The position numbers and the translations under genes were made by a program. From positions 1 to 41,149 of the forward strand of contig JAFVTI010000032.1 of assembly GCA_017503325.1 (NCBI GenBank): a stretch of 41,149 bases of DNA, read 5' to 3'. Shown here in pieces: positions 7,269-13,424 of this stretch. This DNA comes from Clostridia bacterium (GTDB taxonomy: Bacteria > Bacillota > Clostridia > Oscillospirales > CAG-272). A model generated the notes under the pieces. The model saw only the letters and a program-made list of their open reading frames with translations, was not told the origin of the DNA and made no database searches. How positions within the stretch are numbered: the first letter of the stretch is position 1; every line of letters starts with the position of its first letter.

Positions 7269-8036
7269 TCAGAGGCTCATACCTCCGTTCTGCTCAAACG
7301 CCTGACCTGTGGCTGCGGAGATGATATCCCCGATATCTTCGGGACAATCTGCCATATCCACGTGAATGTCGTTTTCGCAAGTTACTGTGTACCAGTATCG
7401 GTACGGAACAAGGTGTTGCTTGAAGGTCTTTTCTTCTGCAGTTTCCTCGACTGCATCGTGATCGATAACACCCAAAGGTGTCATCACGCACAAGCCCCAA
7501 TGTTCACCTGACGAATCCAAGTCGAGCGTAACGAGGGCAGGATAGTAATCGCCTGTCTGCAACGCTTCGACTACTGCAGGAACTTGAATAAATCCTACGA
7601 GCTCATCGACATTGTCTGTATCGTAAATCTCAACAAACTTATCGTGAAGCTGCTTGAGTATCTCAATGGTGTAGTTGTCATTGGCGTTTTCGATTTCCTC
7701 TGCAAAGCGGTCAAGGTCAACGTCTGCAAAGATATCTCGGTGAACTGCGTCGAAATACTTGTCGTAATTCCGAGCGCATTTTTCTTCGAGAACTTCTCGT
7801 TGTGACAAAGCGCGGAAATGATCCACACCGTATACCATACCAAGATTTCGTCCGTTGTCAAATTGGATGTTGACATGCGCGGCATCGTCTATCCAATCAA
7901 TCGTTCCTTTTGTTCCGGGAGGAACAGGGTCCGGATCATCGTTGCCCATGTTCAATAGTATGACACGTGTTCCAATGGGATAGCGTTCTCGCAATTTGTC
8001 GGCAATGTTGCGTAATTGAGTGTCGGTATATTCCAT
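7269..8036 (-). CDS. DUF4314 protein of the conjugative element
   Basis: This 255-residue protein has a DUF4314 domain at about 12-70: RERYPIGTRVILLNM, then PGTKGTIDWIDDAAHVNIQF and the GVDHF end. That domain resembles a small SH3-like barrel and is widespread in clostridial mobile elements; its role is unknown. The remaining 180 residues are acidic and unrecognised. ATG 8036 overlaps the previous stop as TGATG with GGGAGG six bases before. The end encodes GGMSL. Confidence 0.65.
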   Translation of the reverse strand: MEYTDTQLRNIADKLRERYPIGTRVILLNMGNDDPDPVPPGTKGTIDWIDDAAHVNIQFDNGRNLGMVYGVDHFRALSQREVLEEKCARNYDKYFDAVHRDIFADVDLDRFAEEIENANDNYTIEILKQLHDKFVEIYDTDNVDELVGFIQVPAVVEALQTGDYYPALVTLDLDSSGEHWGLCVMTPLGVIDHDAVEETAEEKTFKQHLVPYRYWYTVTCENDIHVDMADCPEDIGDIISAATGQAFEQNGGMSL

Positions 8037-8449
8037 CACATACCTCCCATCTCCATCCCGCTATCAAATCGATAGCCTTGGTCTGCGTACATGGAGATAT
8101 AGTCCTCGACCACATCGGAGATGAGGTTGTAGTCATAGGCGGTCGGGTGGTAGATGTACCAATCGACTCTTTGTCCGTCTTCCCATATGTGGGGAGCGCG
8201 GTCGCCCTTCATTCCGATGATATCCTTAAACTTGAAGGTTTCGCTGTCCACAGTTCCTTCGTGTCGGTTTATAATGGTCAGTCGCAAGGCATCATATTGT
8301 GCGGAGACACTTGTGTTTACGAATTGCACCTTGGCTCGAAGATTGTCGCCGATAGGTGCAATCATCGTTTTACCTGCGAAGACCGCATCGGCAGAGATTC
8401 GTTCCGAATCATCAAAGAGCCTGTGCAATTCTTTTTCAAAAAAAGTCAA
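8036..8449 (-). CDS. Conserved protein of unknown function from conjugative elements
   Basis: This 137-residue protein starts with TTG at 8449, nine bases after AGGAG. It has no recognised domain. Visible features are an N-terminal helix, a central beta-rich stretch (VQFVNTSVSAQYDALRLTII) and a conserved-looking APHIW...WYIYHPT segment. Similar proteins occur beside DUF4314 genes in clostridial conjugative elements, from memory. The last codons (MEMGGM) contain the ribosome binding site of the DUF4314 gene. Confidence 0.5.
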   Translation of the reverse strand: MTFFEKELHRLFDDSERISADAVFAGKTMIAPIGDNLRAKVQFVNTSVSAQYDALRLTIINRHEGTVDSETFKFKDIIGMKGDRAPHIWEDGQRVDWYIYHPTAYDYNLISDVVEDYISMYADQGYRFDSGMEMGGM

Positions 8450-8515
8450 ATTATCGCTCTCCTTTCTTGTATATAGAGTGGGTAATATAAGGGCGTAGAA
8501 ATGGCTTCTGAGGTG

Positions 8516-8545
8516 CTGAAATGGGGGTTCAAACCCCTATTTCAG
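8516..8545. repeat. Palindromic hairpin, first copy
   Basis: This 30-base near-perfect palindrome (arms CTGAAAT and ATTTCAG, inner GGGG/CCCC, TTCAAA loop) lies in the 160-bp gap between two genes. It shares a 19-bp core (AAATGGGGGTTCAAACCCC) with a second copy 81 bp away. There is no T-run on either side. It could be an RNA processing site, operator or partial terminator. Confidence 0.5.
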
Positions 8546-8599
8546 CTACTTAAATGAGGAGGGTGGTATGTTTGCCTTACCCCTTTATTTAAACCTTCA

Positions 8600-8618
8600 A
8601 AATGGGGGTTCAAACCCC
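8600..8618. repeat. Palindromic hairpin, second copy, overlapping a stop codon
   Basis: This is the second 19-bp copy of AAATGGGGGTTCAAACCCC. On the minus strand the palindrome GGGGTTTGAACCCC contains the TGA stop of the gene ending at 8610 and is followed by ATTTTG. It may act as a weak terminator or attenuator. Confidence 0.5.
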
Positions 8619-8903
8619 GTTTTTCTCTTGCCATTCCTTCGCCTGTGTCGAAAGCCTTTCGCGCTTTTCTTCCGTCATTGGTGCGTGTAAAGAAACGCGA
8701 ATCACGTCCTTGCTCACGATGGCGCTGACAGCTCCGAAGTTGTCGGGAGGCTCGACCTTGAATTTAGTGGGGTGCTTTTTCTTTGCGCTATTGAGGCGCT
8801 TGATCAGATTGGGATTGCAGGTGTCGATGTACACGGCATCTTCTGCTTCGTTCCACAAGATGATCGTTTCTCGTTCTAACGGTGTGAGCTTATAGTCTGA
8901 CAT
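8610..8903 (-). CDS. Small phage/ICE-type protein of unknown function
   Basis: This 97-residue basic protein begins MSDYKLTPLERETIILWNEA. Proteins with this opening are common in clostridial phages and conjugative elements, sometimes near single-strand-binding or methylase genes, with no known role. Start 8903 is chosen because GGAAGG precedes it and the N-terminus then matches the remembered family; an upstream in-frame ATG at 8948 has no such support. Its stop codon sits inside a palindrome repeated 81 bp downstream. Confidence 0.5.
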   Translation of the reverse strand: MSDYKLTPLERETIILWNEAEDAVYIDTCNPNLIKRLNSAKKKHPTKFKVEPPDNFGAVSAIVSKDVIRVSLHAPMTEEKRERLSTQAKEWQEKNGV

Positions 8904-8925
8904 TTGATAGAGAGTTCCTTCCTTT

Positions 8926-9669
8926 CTACATAGAAATATCAAAGGCATTATCCATCATTTCTGCTTCCGTAATATCCATCAGATATTTCGGATCCACAAT
9001 TATTTCAGACTCATTTCTTCCGTCGAAATAGGCATAGATGTGAGCTTTGTCTATCTGTGCCTGATACACCGTACCGTCTTCATCGAATCGTGTTGCGAAC
9101 CATTCGGCAACATTTCTGTCCAGTGTCCACGAGAGTGCCTTGACATTTTTGGCGTTATACGAAGTAACGCCACGATAAACTGTTACCGTGGCTTCAAGCT
9201 CGTTGAGAGTATTCAGTTCGTCTTGGGACATCAGATGTCTTGGCTCTGCAGATTGAAACATTGACAGGAGCTTGCTCTGTGAAAGGTTGGGATCGTCGTT
9301 AGGGTTTTCTGAACGTATCCATGCATCGCCGAGAATCTGTGAGAAGTCCTTTCTTGATAGTTGATGAGAAGCGTACTTGAGGAAAGTCATGCTATAGGGC
9401 TTGTTTGTCATCATATAGATTTCAAACGCGCTCTTGGCAGAATTGATCTGTTCGCATACCATCTTGCGCCATTGGTGTAGAGCTTCGCTATCGGCGGTGA
9501 TATCAACGCATTTCGGTTCGCCGTTAACCATAATCATATTGAAGCCGGAGGAGGTAAAGGGATGCTGTACAACGATGGGCGATAAGGATGTTTGGTGTAT
9601 ATCGGTGAAGAGTAGAGTCCTCGCCATAGCTTTGACTCCGTCAAGATTTGTTTCTTTCAGCTTTACCAT
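8926..9669 (-). CDS. ADP-ribosyltransferase-like protein (R-S-ExE pattern)
   Basis: In this 247-residue protein the C-terminal half follows the order of arginine-type mono-ADP-ribosyltransferases. It has VYRG with R166 after a beta strand, then LSWT with S180 and T182 (the STS-like element), and NESEIIV with E220 and E222 (ExE) near the end. Such enzymes move ADP-ribose from NAD to a protein or nucleic acid. Residues 1-155 are helical and unrecognised. There is no signal peptide, so it should act in the cytoplasm. ATG 9669 is preferred to GTG 9681 because the GGTGGG site is too close to the latter. The assignment rests on motif spacing alone. Confidence 0.5.
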   Translation of the reverse strand: MVKLKETNLDGVKAMARTLLFTDIHQTSLSPIVVQHPFTSSGFNMIMVNGEPKCVDITADSEALHQWRKMVCEQINSAKSAFEIYMMTNKPYSMTFLKYASHQLSRKDFSQILGDAWIRSENPNDDPNLSQSKLLSMFQSAEPRHLMSQDELNTLNELEATVTVYRGVTSYNAKNVKALSWTLDRNVAEWFATRFDEDGTVYQAQIDKAHIYAYFDGRNESEIIVDPKYLMDITEAEMMDNAFDISM

Positions 9670-9677
9670 ATACTTTC

Positions 9678-9938
9678 TCACATCCCACCCATAGTAAGTT
9701 CGGAGGACTCCTTCTGCTCAATGATCTCGACTTCACTCATATCGAAGTTACACAGCGAATAATACTCTCTGCTGGCATAGGGATGCCTTTCGAGGTATTC
9801 TTCATTGGAGGCATTGATGCCAAGGTCGGGATTGCCGTATGCATCGGTGGTTTCGTAGACAAGTTCTTCGCTACCGTCAGCCATTCGCAGAGTCATACCG
9901 CCTTTGATCTCAACACCATTTTTGTCAAAGTACTGCAA
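9678..9938 (-). CDS. Small acidic protein of unknown function
   Basis: This 86-residue protein begins MQYFDKNGVEIKGGMTLRMADG, an opening often seen in small conjugative-element proteins that probably form a compact beta domain. No function is known. It ends LTMGGM, where the GGTGGGATG coding sequence supplies the ribosome binding site for the ADP-ribosyltransferase-like gene. It lies four bases after the stop of the preceding gene. Confidence 0.5.
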   Translation of the reverse strand: MQYFDKNGVEIKGGMTLRMADGSEELVYETTDAYGNPDLGINASNEEYLERHPYASREYYSLCNFDMSEVEIIEQKESSELTMGGM

Positions 9939-9942
9939 CCTA

Positions 9943-10287
9943 TCACCCCCAATCTATCCCGAATAATTCGTCGGGAGAATAATTGCAGGTAAAATCGACG
10001 GATTCGATGTTATCACAATGACCTGACAGGAAGTTCTCGTCCTGTTGCATCCGAAGATGAAAGTAGGCAACTTCCTCAATGGAGGCTTTATACGTTTCAC
10101 CCTCGCCATAGAGATATGCTTCGGCGTGTACGCTGATTTCTGTTTCTTCCTCGATGCTATCAAGGAAGTCTTCGAAAGCCGTGTAATATTCAAAGTCATC
10201 AAACTCTCTCGGAATGCCACAGACGAGGAATTCGGCTTGGTTACCATCGGGAGTTGAGACCCGAACGTGAGAGAATTGAACAGCCAT
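9943..10287 (-). CDS. Acidic protein of unknown function
   Basis: This 114-residue protein is rich in Glu, Asp and aromatic residues (for example FDDFEYYTAFEDF and DENFLSGHC). No domain is recognised. It is translationally coupled to the gene upstream by TAATG and to the gene downstream across four bases. It belongs to the same accessory chain. Confidence 0.45.
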   Translation of the reverse strand: MAVQFSHVRVSTPDGNQAEFLVCGIPREFDDFEYYTAFEDFLDSIEEETEISVHAEAYLYGEGETYKASIEEVAYFHLRMQQDENFLSGHCDNIESVDFTCNYSPDELFGIDWG

Positions 10288-11159
10288 TACATCCCACCCA
10301 TCGTCATGCCTTGATCTGCGAGGCGATCCTCGAACTCGGTTTCGTTGTCGATATAATAATCATCGCCCGAATGCCAAAGACTCACGTACATGAATCCACC
10401 GTACCGAGTTCCGTCGAAGCAGATTTCTCTCTGCTCGAAACCTTCGCCAAGGCCGTCCGAGTTCTGTCCGGAGATCCAGTCCTTGAGATCCTGTTCCTCG
10501 TCTTCCGTGAGGGGGCCTGTCGTCTGAACAGTAATGCATCCGTAGAGCTCACCATTCCTACGCTCAAAATCCCAATCTGCGGAACGAAGCTTTTCCGAGA
10601 CACCATTGTTGCCGTGGAAGTATTCTGCCATATTACATTCATCACTGGCATTATACTCCAGCAAGCCTTGACGAATAATATCTTCGTGACGAGCTGCAAA
10701 CTTGGCATCTTCCTCGTAGCCGTCCTCATCGATGTCACCATAGCAATCCCTGCTGTGTACTTGAATGGTCAGCGGACAGTAGTATTTGGTTGTAACCGAT
10801 TGAGGATAGGCTTCGGTAAGCATTCTGTTGAGCTGCTCGTAGGAAGCAAGACCTTCGACCTTCACGGTGTTCTCAAACTCTCGCTTGCTCAGATAGGGGA
10901 GGTTGTGCATCAGAGCAATAGCGTCATTGAATGTGTGGAATCTGAAGCCTGTGGGGATTGCTTTGGCAATGGCGTTTTCGACGATGCCACGGCATTCCAG
11001 CGTGAACGAGAGACCTTTGTCGGATTCCTCATTATATTTAATTTCATACGCACTTGCGTGGTTTGCACCTAAATATGAGAGAGCACCTGCGAGCTGTCTG
11101 CGTTCCACGGGGAGTTGAACACGGGCGGTGTAATCGCCATTTGAAATAATTGCTATCAT
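10287..11159 (-). CDS. First large protein of the accessory chain, unknown function
   Basis: This 290-residue protein has a mixed alpha/beta N-terminal half (MIAIISNGDYTARVQLPVER onward, with an AYPQS...CPLTIQVHSR segment near the middle). The C-terminal region carries LYGCITVQTTGPLTEDEEQD, WISGQNSDGLGEGFEQREI and YVSLWHSGDDYYID. The latter pattern recurs in proteins of clostridial conjugative elements, from memory, without known function. It ends MTMGGM, encoding the next ribosome binding site. It has its own AAAGGA site and lies behind a possible leader peptide and two palindromic operator-like repeats, so it is probably the first main gene of the operon. Confidence 0.5.
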   Translation of the reverse strand: MIAIISNGDYTARVQLPVERRQLAGALSYLGANHASAYEIKYNEESDKGLSFTLECRGIVENAIAKAIPTGFRFHTFNDAIALMHNLPYLSKREFENTVKVEGLASYEQLNRMLTEAYPQSVTTKYYCPLTIQVHSRDCYGDIDEDGYEEDAKFAARHEDIIRQGLLEYNASDECNMAEYFHGNNGVSEKLRSADWDFERRNGELYGCITVQTTGPLTEDEEQDLKDWISGQNSDGLGEGFEQREICFDGTRYGGFMYVSLWHSGDDYYIDNETEFEDRLADQGMTMGGM

Positions 11160-11174
11160 GGTTTTATCCTTTCT

Positions 11175-11237
11175 TTATATTTTTGTCTTGAATAAGTTTT
11201 GAGTAGGGGAATCTCTTGAATGGTAGAATAACATCAT
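11175..11237 (-). CDS. Possible 20-residue leader peptide
   Basis: This is a short frame, ATG 11237 to TAA 11175 (MMLFYHSRDSPTQNLFKTKI). A good Shine-Dalgarno (AAGAGAGG) lies three to six bases before its two ATGs. Its stop overlaps the start of the AAAGAAAGG site of the next gene, so translation could be coupled. Coding is not proven and composition gives no help. Confidence 0.3.
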   Translation of the reverse strand: MMLFYHSRDSPTQNLFKTKI

Positions 11238-11269
11238 TGACCTCTCTTGATCCTTTCTTTAGAGAATTT

Positions 11270-11343
11270 GGTTTGGTACATTTCGTACTAACAAACCTCT
11301 TTTGTTTTGTTTTTTGGTTTGGTATATTTCGTACTAACAAACC
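11270..11343. promoter_or_regulatory. Two 28-bp palindromic repeats, probable operators
   Basis: Copies at 11270-11297 and 11316-11343 differ at one base. Each is an imperfect palindrome (GGTTTGGTAC ... GTACTAACAAACC) with a period of 46 bp. They lie upstream of the whole leftward gene chain, where a promoter is expected. Paired palindromes of this type usually bind a dimeric repressor or an initiator protein. No matching regulator is identified; the AbrB-like proteins of the element are candidates. Confidence 0.6.
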
Positions 11344-11387
11344 AATTTTAGACACAGTAAATTAACATATTTATTTTTTGATGAAAC

Positions 11388-11433
11388 GAAAAAAGGGGCA
11401 GTATTTGCGATATAATTTCGCAAATACTGCCCC
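11388..11433 (-). terminator. Strong 16-bp-stem terminator at the edge of the conjugative element
   Basis: A perfect 16-bp stem (GGGGCAGTATTTGCGA and complement) with a 7-base loop is followed on the minus strand by TTTTTTCG. It blocks leftward transcription entering from the tRNA side. Confidence 0.85.
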
Positions 11434-11522
11434 TAAAATGTTAGTGCAGTGGTTCAAATCCTTGTAAACCCGAATTTTTACCCGATGTCATCTTTTTGTT
11501 TGCATAGTGAATTTGGCAATAA
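11434..11522. other. Non-coding spacer between element and tRNA-Gln
   Basis: No gene is seen. The stretch contains CAGTGGTTCAAATCCTTG, which resembles a tRNA T-arm but has no tRNA around it, and CGATGTCATCT, which is echoed as CGACGTCATCT at about 11561. It may hold the end of the integrated element. Confidence 0.3.
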
Positions 11523-11556
11523 AAAATCCCAGAAACCCTTGCAGGTTCTGGGATTT
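11523..11556 (-). terminator. Terminator of tRNA-Gln
   Basis: The minus strand has a stem AAATCCCAGAA / TTTCTGGGATT (with extra CC/GG pairs) followed by TTTTTTATT, 32 bases after the tRNA 3' end. Confidence 0.8.
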
Positions 11557-11587
11557 CGCCGACGTCATCTATTTCGGTCGGCAATCA

Positions 11588-11663
11588 TGGCTGCGGCACT
11601 AGGATTCGAACCTAGGGAATGACGGAGTCAGAGTCCGTTGCCTTACCGCTTGGCGATGCCGCA
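11588..11663 (-). tRNA. tRNA-Gln (anticodon CUG)
   Basis: This 76-base cloverleaf has acceptor arms TGCGGCA/TGCCGCA, anticodon stem ACGGA/TCCGT with loop CTCTGAC (anticodon CTG, reading CAG), T-arm CTAGG-TTCGAAT-CCTAG and an encoded CCA end. Its 3' end faces the conjugative-type element on the left, the usual orientation for integration into a tRNA gene. It is transcribed from the promoter at 11682-11710. Confidence 0.95.
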
Positions 11664-11681
11664 ATATTTTCAACATCGGTT

Positions 11682-11710
11682 ATTATAACAGAAAGGTTTG
11701 CATTTGTCAA
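11682..11710 (-). promoter_or_regulatory. Sigma-A promoter of tRNA-Gln
   Basis: Minus strand: TTGACA (11710-11705), a 17-base spacer and TATAAT (11687-11682). Both boxes are perfect consensus, 19 bases before the tRNA. Confidence 0.9.
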
Positions 11711-11834
11711 TACCAAAATGAAAAATTCTCCAAAAAGTTTTTTCTTTTTTGAGTATGCCGCAAAAAGCTTGCATTTATTCAGCAAATCGGGCGTTTTTGC
11801 AGGAATTTGACGAGGGATTTTTGCGTGCGAGGGG

Positions 11835-11863
11835 TTGCAAAAAGGATTGGAATATGATATAAT
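11835..11863 (+). promoter_or_regulatory. Sigma-A promoter of tRNA-Arg
   Basis: TTGCAA, a 17-base spacer and TATAAT, ending ten bases before tRNA-Arg. Confidence 0.85.
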
Positions 11864-11873
11864 GACACGGTAC

Positions 11874-11950
11874 GCACCGGTAGCTCAGCTGGATAGAGCA
11901 CAAGCCTCCGACGCTTGGTGCCGCAGGTTCGAATCCTGTTCGGTGCGCCA
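11874..11950 (+). tRNA. tRNA-Arg (anticodon CCG)
   Basis: This 77-base cloverleaf has acceptor GCACCGG pairing with TCGGTGC, D-arm with AGCTCAGCTGGATAGAGC, anticodon stem AAGC/GCTT with loop CTCCGAC (anticodon CCG, reading CGG), T-loop TTCGAAT and an encoded CCA. Two downstream 130-bp repeats each end with a copy of its 3' end. Confidence 0.95.
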
Positions 11951-11993
11951 TAAAAGAAGAGGGGAATCCTATTAGGATTCCCCTCTTCTTTTA
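11951..11993 (+). terminator. Terminator of tRNA-Arg
   Basis: A perfect 19-bp inverted repeat (beginning TAAAAGAAGAGGGGAATCC) with a 5-base loop ends in TCTTCTTTTA, directly after the CCA end. Confidence 0.9.
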
Positions 11994-11994
11994 T

Positions 11995-12254
11995 CTCGCC
12001 CCTTACCGATTCAGAACCTCGCCGCTTTGCGACGATAGGAGCAAATCGGCTACGGCTTGCGCAGGATTCCCAAATGGTTTGGATGAGTATTGGCGCAAGC
12101 ATAGGTTCTGAATCCTGTTCGGTGCTCGCCCCTCACCGATTCAGAACCTCGCCGCTTTGCGACGATAGGAGCAAATCGGCTACGGCTTGCGCAGGATTCC
12201 TAAACGGCTTGGATGAGTATTGGCGCAAGCATAGGTTCTAAATCCTGTTCGGTG
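11995..12254. repeat. Two 130-bp tandem repeats carrying a tRNA-Arg 3'-end imitation
   Basis: Copies at 11995-12124 and 12125-12254 differ at about five positions. Each contains GATTCAGAACCT near its start and, inverted, AGGTTCTGAATC near its end (G to A in copy 2). A second inverted pair, GCTTGCGC and GCGCAAGC, lies inside. Each copy ends AATCCTGTTCGGTG(C), identical to the 3' part of tRNA-Arg apart from one inserted base in the T-loop region. No protein is encoded. They could be fossil attachment sites or a small palindromic mobile sequence. Confidence 0.75.
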
Positions 12255-12269
12255 CATATCAGAACAATC

Positions 12270-13415
12270 TCATTTGACTTCCCTGCCTCGGGCAAAGACC
12301 TTTTTGACCGTGATCTCTTCGTCAAACACGACAAGATCGGCATCCATACCGGGCGCGATGCTGCCCTTATGCGAAAGGCCCATGATGCGTGCGGGGGTGG
12401 CTGTGATCATGCGCACAGCGTCTGTCAGCGGGATCCCCGCCTCCTTGACCGCGACTCGCACCAGTCTGTCGGCCGTGGCAATGCTGCCCGCAAACGCGCT
12501 GCGGTCCATCAACTTACAAACGCCGTCCTCAATGATAAACTCGGTGCTTTGCATAAATCCGTGCGTAAGGTCGGTACCCGCAAGGGCTAAGCTGTCCGTG
12601 ATCAGCGCGATGTGCTCCGCGCCCTTGATCTTATAGATCAGCCTGATCAGCTCGGGCGGCAGGTGCTTGCCGTCACAAATGATCTCCACATACATGTCGT
12701 CTTCCAAAAACGCGGTTTCGATCACGCCAAGCCTGCGGAATCCGTGGTCGCGCGTGACGGTGGACGTGCAGGAATACAGATGCGTGATCAGCCTGCAGCC
12801 CTCTTGCATCGCGGGCTTGAGCTCATCATAGATCGCGTCGGTATGCCCCGCTGCCGCCAGCACGCCGTGCTTTGCCAGCGCCCGGGCAAACCTTTGCCCC
12901 TCGTCGTTCTCGGGGGCATAGCTCCAGCGCGCGATCACGTCGCCATATTCTTCCAGCAGCGGCAGATATTCGCGCTCACAGGGCGCGGTGATAAAATCCG
13001 CACATTGCGCGCCCGATTGCCGGCGCGAAAGGTACGGCCCCTCCAGATGCGCGCCCGGAATGGTGCCCTGCACGCGCTCGTCGGCCATGGCGGCCTTGAT
13101 ATTCTGCACCGAGCGCGCCATATCCGCAAGCGGTGCTGCCGAGACGGTGGGGCAAATGGTGGTAGTGCCGTGCGCAAGATGGAAATTACACCCTGCCACG
13201 ATCTGCTCCACGCTGCCCTCAAAGGGGTTGCCCCCTCCGCCGTGCGTGTGCATATCGATAAAGCCCGCGCTGACGTAACAGCCTGTAGCATCATATTCAC
13301 GCTCTGCGGGCATTTTCTCTTTGCTGATGCTTACGATCCTGTCACCCTCCACGTACACGTAGCCATCAAAATACCCGTCCTGCAGTATGATTTTTTCGCT
13401 CTTGATCCTGATCAT
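12270..13415 (-). CDS. nagA: N-acetylglucosamine-6-phosphate deacetylase
   Basis: This 381-residue amidohydrolase removes acetate from GlcNAc-6-phosphate, giving glucosamine-6-phosphate for NagB. The metal and catalytic residues expected of the family are visible: H56 and H58 in DMHTHGGGG, E125 in HLEGPY, H191 in AAGHTDA, H212 in THLYS, and catalytic D274 in LITDSLALAG. Length is normal. It is the last gene of a five-gene minus-strand operon whose promoter is near 17,021; nagB lies nine bases upstream. No classical terminator follows, only the inverted-repeat-rich tandem repeats next to tRNA-Arg. Confidence 0.93.
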   Translation of the reverse strand: MIRIKSEKIILQDGYFDGYVYVEGDRIVSISKEKMPAEREYDATGCYVSAGFIDMHTHGGGGNPFEGSVEQIVAGCNFHLAHGTTTICPTVSAAPLADMARSVQNIKAAMADERVQGTIPGAHLEGPYLSRRQSGAQCADFITAPCEREYLPLLEEYGDVIARWSYAPENDEGQRFARALAKHGVLAAAGHTDAIYDELKPAMQEGCRLITHLYSCTSTVTRDHGFRRLGVIETAFLEDDMYVEIICDGKHLPPELIRLIYKIKGAEHIALITDSLALAGTDLTHGFMQSTEFIIEDGVCKLMDRSAFAGSIATADRLVRVAVKEAGIPLTDAVRMITATPARIMGLSHKGSIAPGMDADLVVFDEEITVKKVFARGREVK

Positions 13416-13424
13416 ACCCGCTCC

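Noticed and set aside
8516..8618. T-arm-like palindromes considered as tRNA genes
   Set aside because: No acceptor, D or anticodon arms can be drawn around either copy.
11455..11475. GGTTCAAATCC stretch considered as the end of a second tRNA
   Set aside because: No matching acceptor stem, anticodon arm or CCA end is found at the proper distance upstream.
11779..12102. A 107-residue minus-strand reading frame across tRNA-Arg
   Set aside because: It contains the NRIRTCGTKRRRLVLYPAELP string that arises when tRNA genes are translated on the wrong strand. It overlaps the tRNA, its promoter and its terminator.
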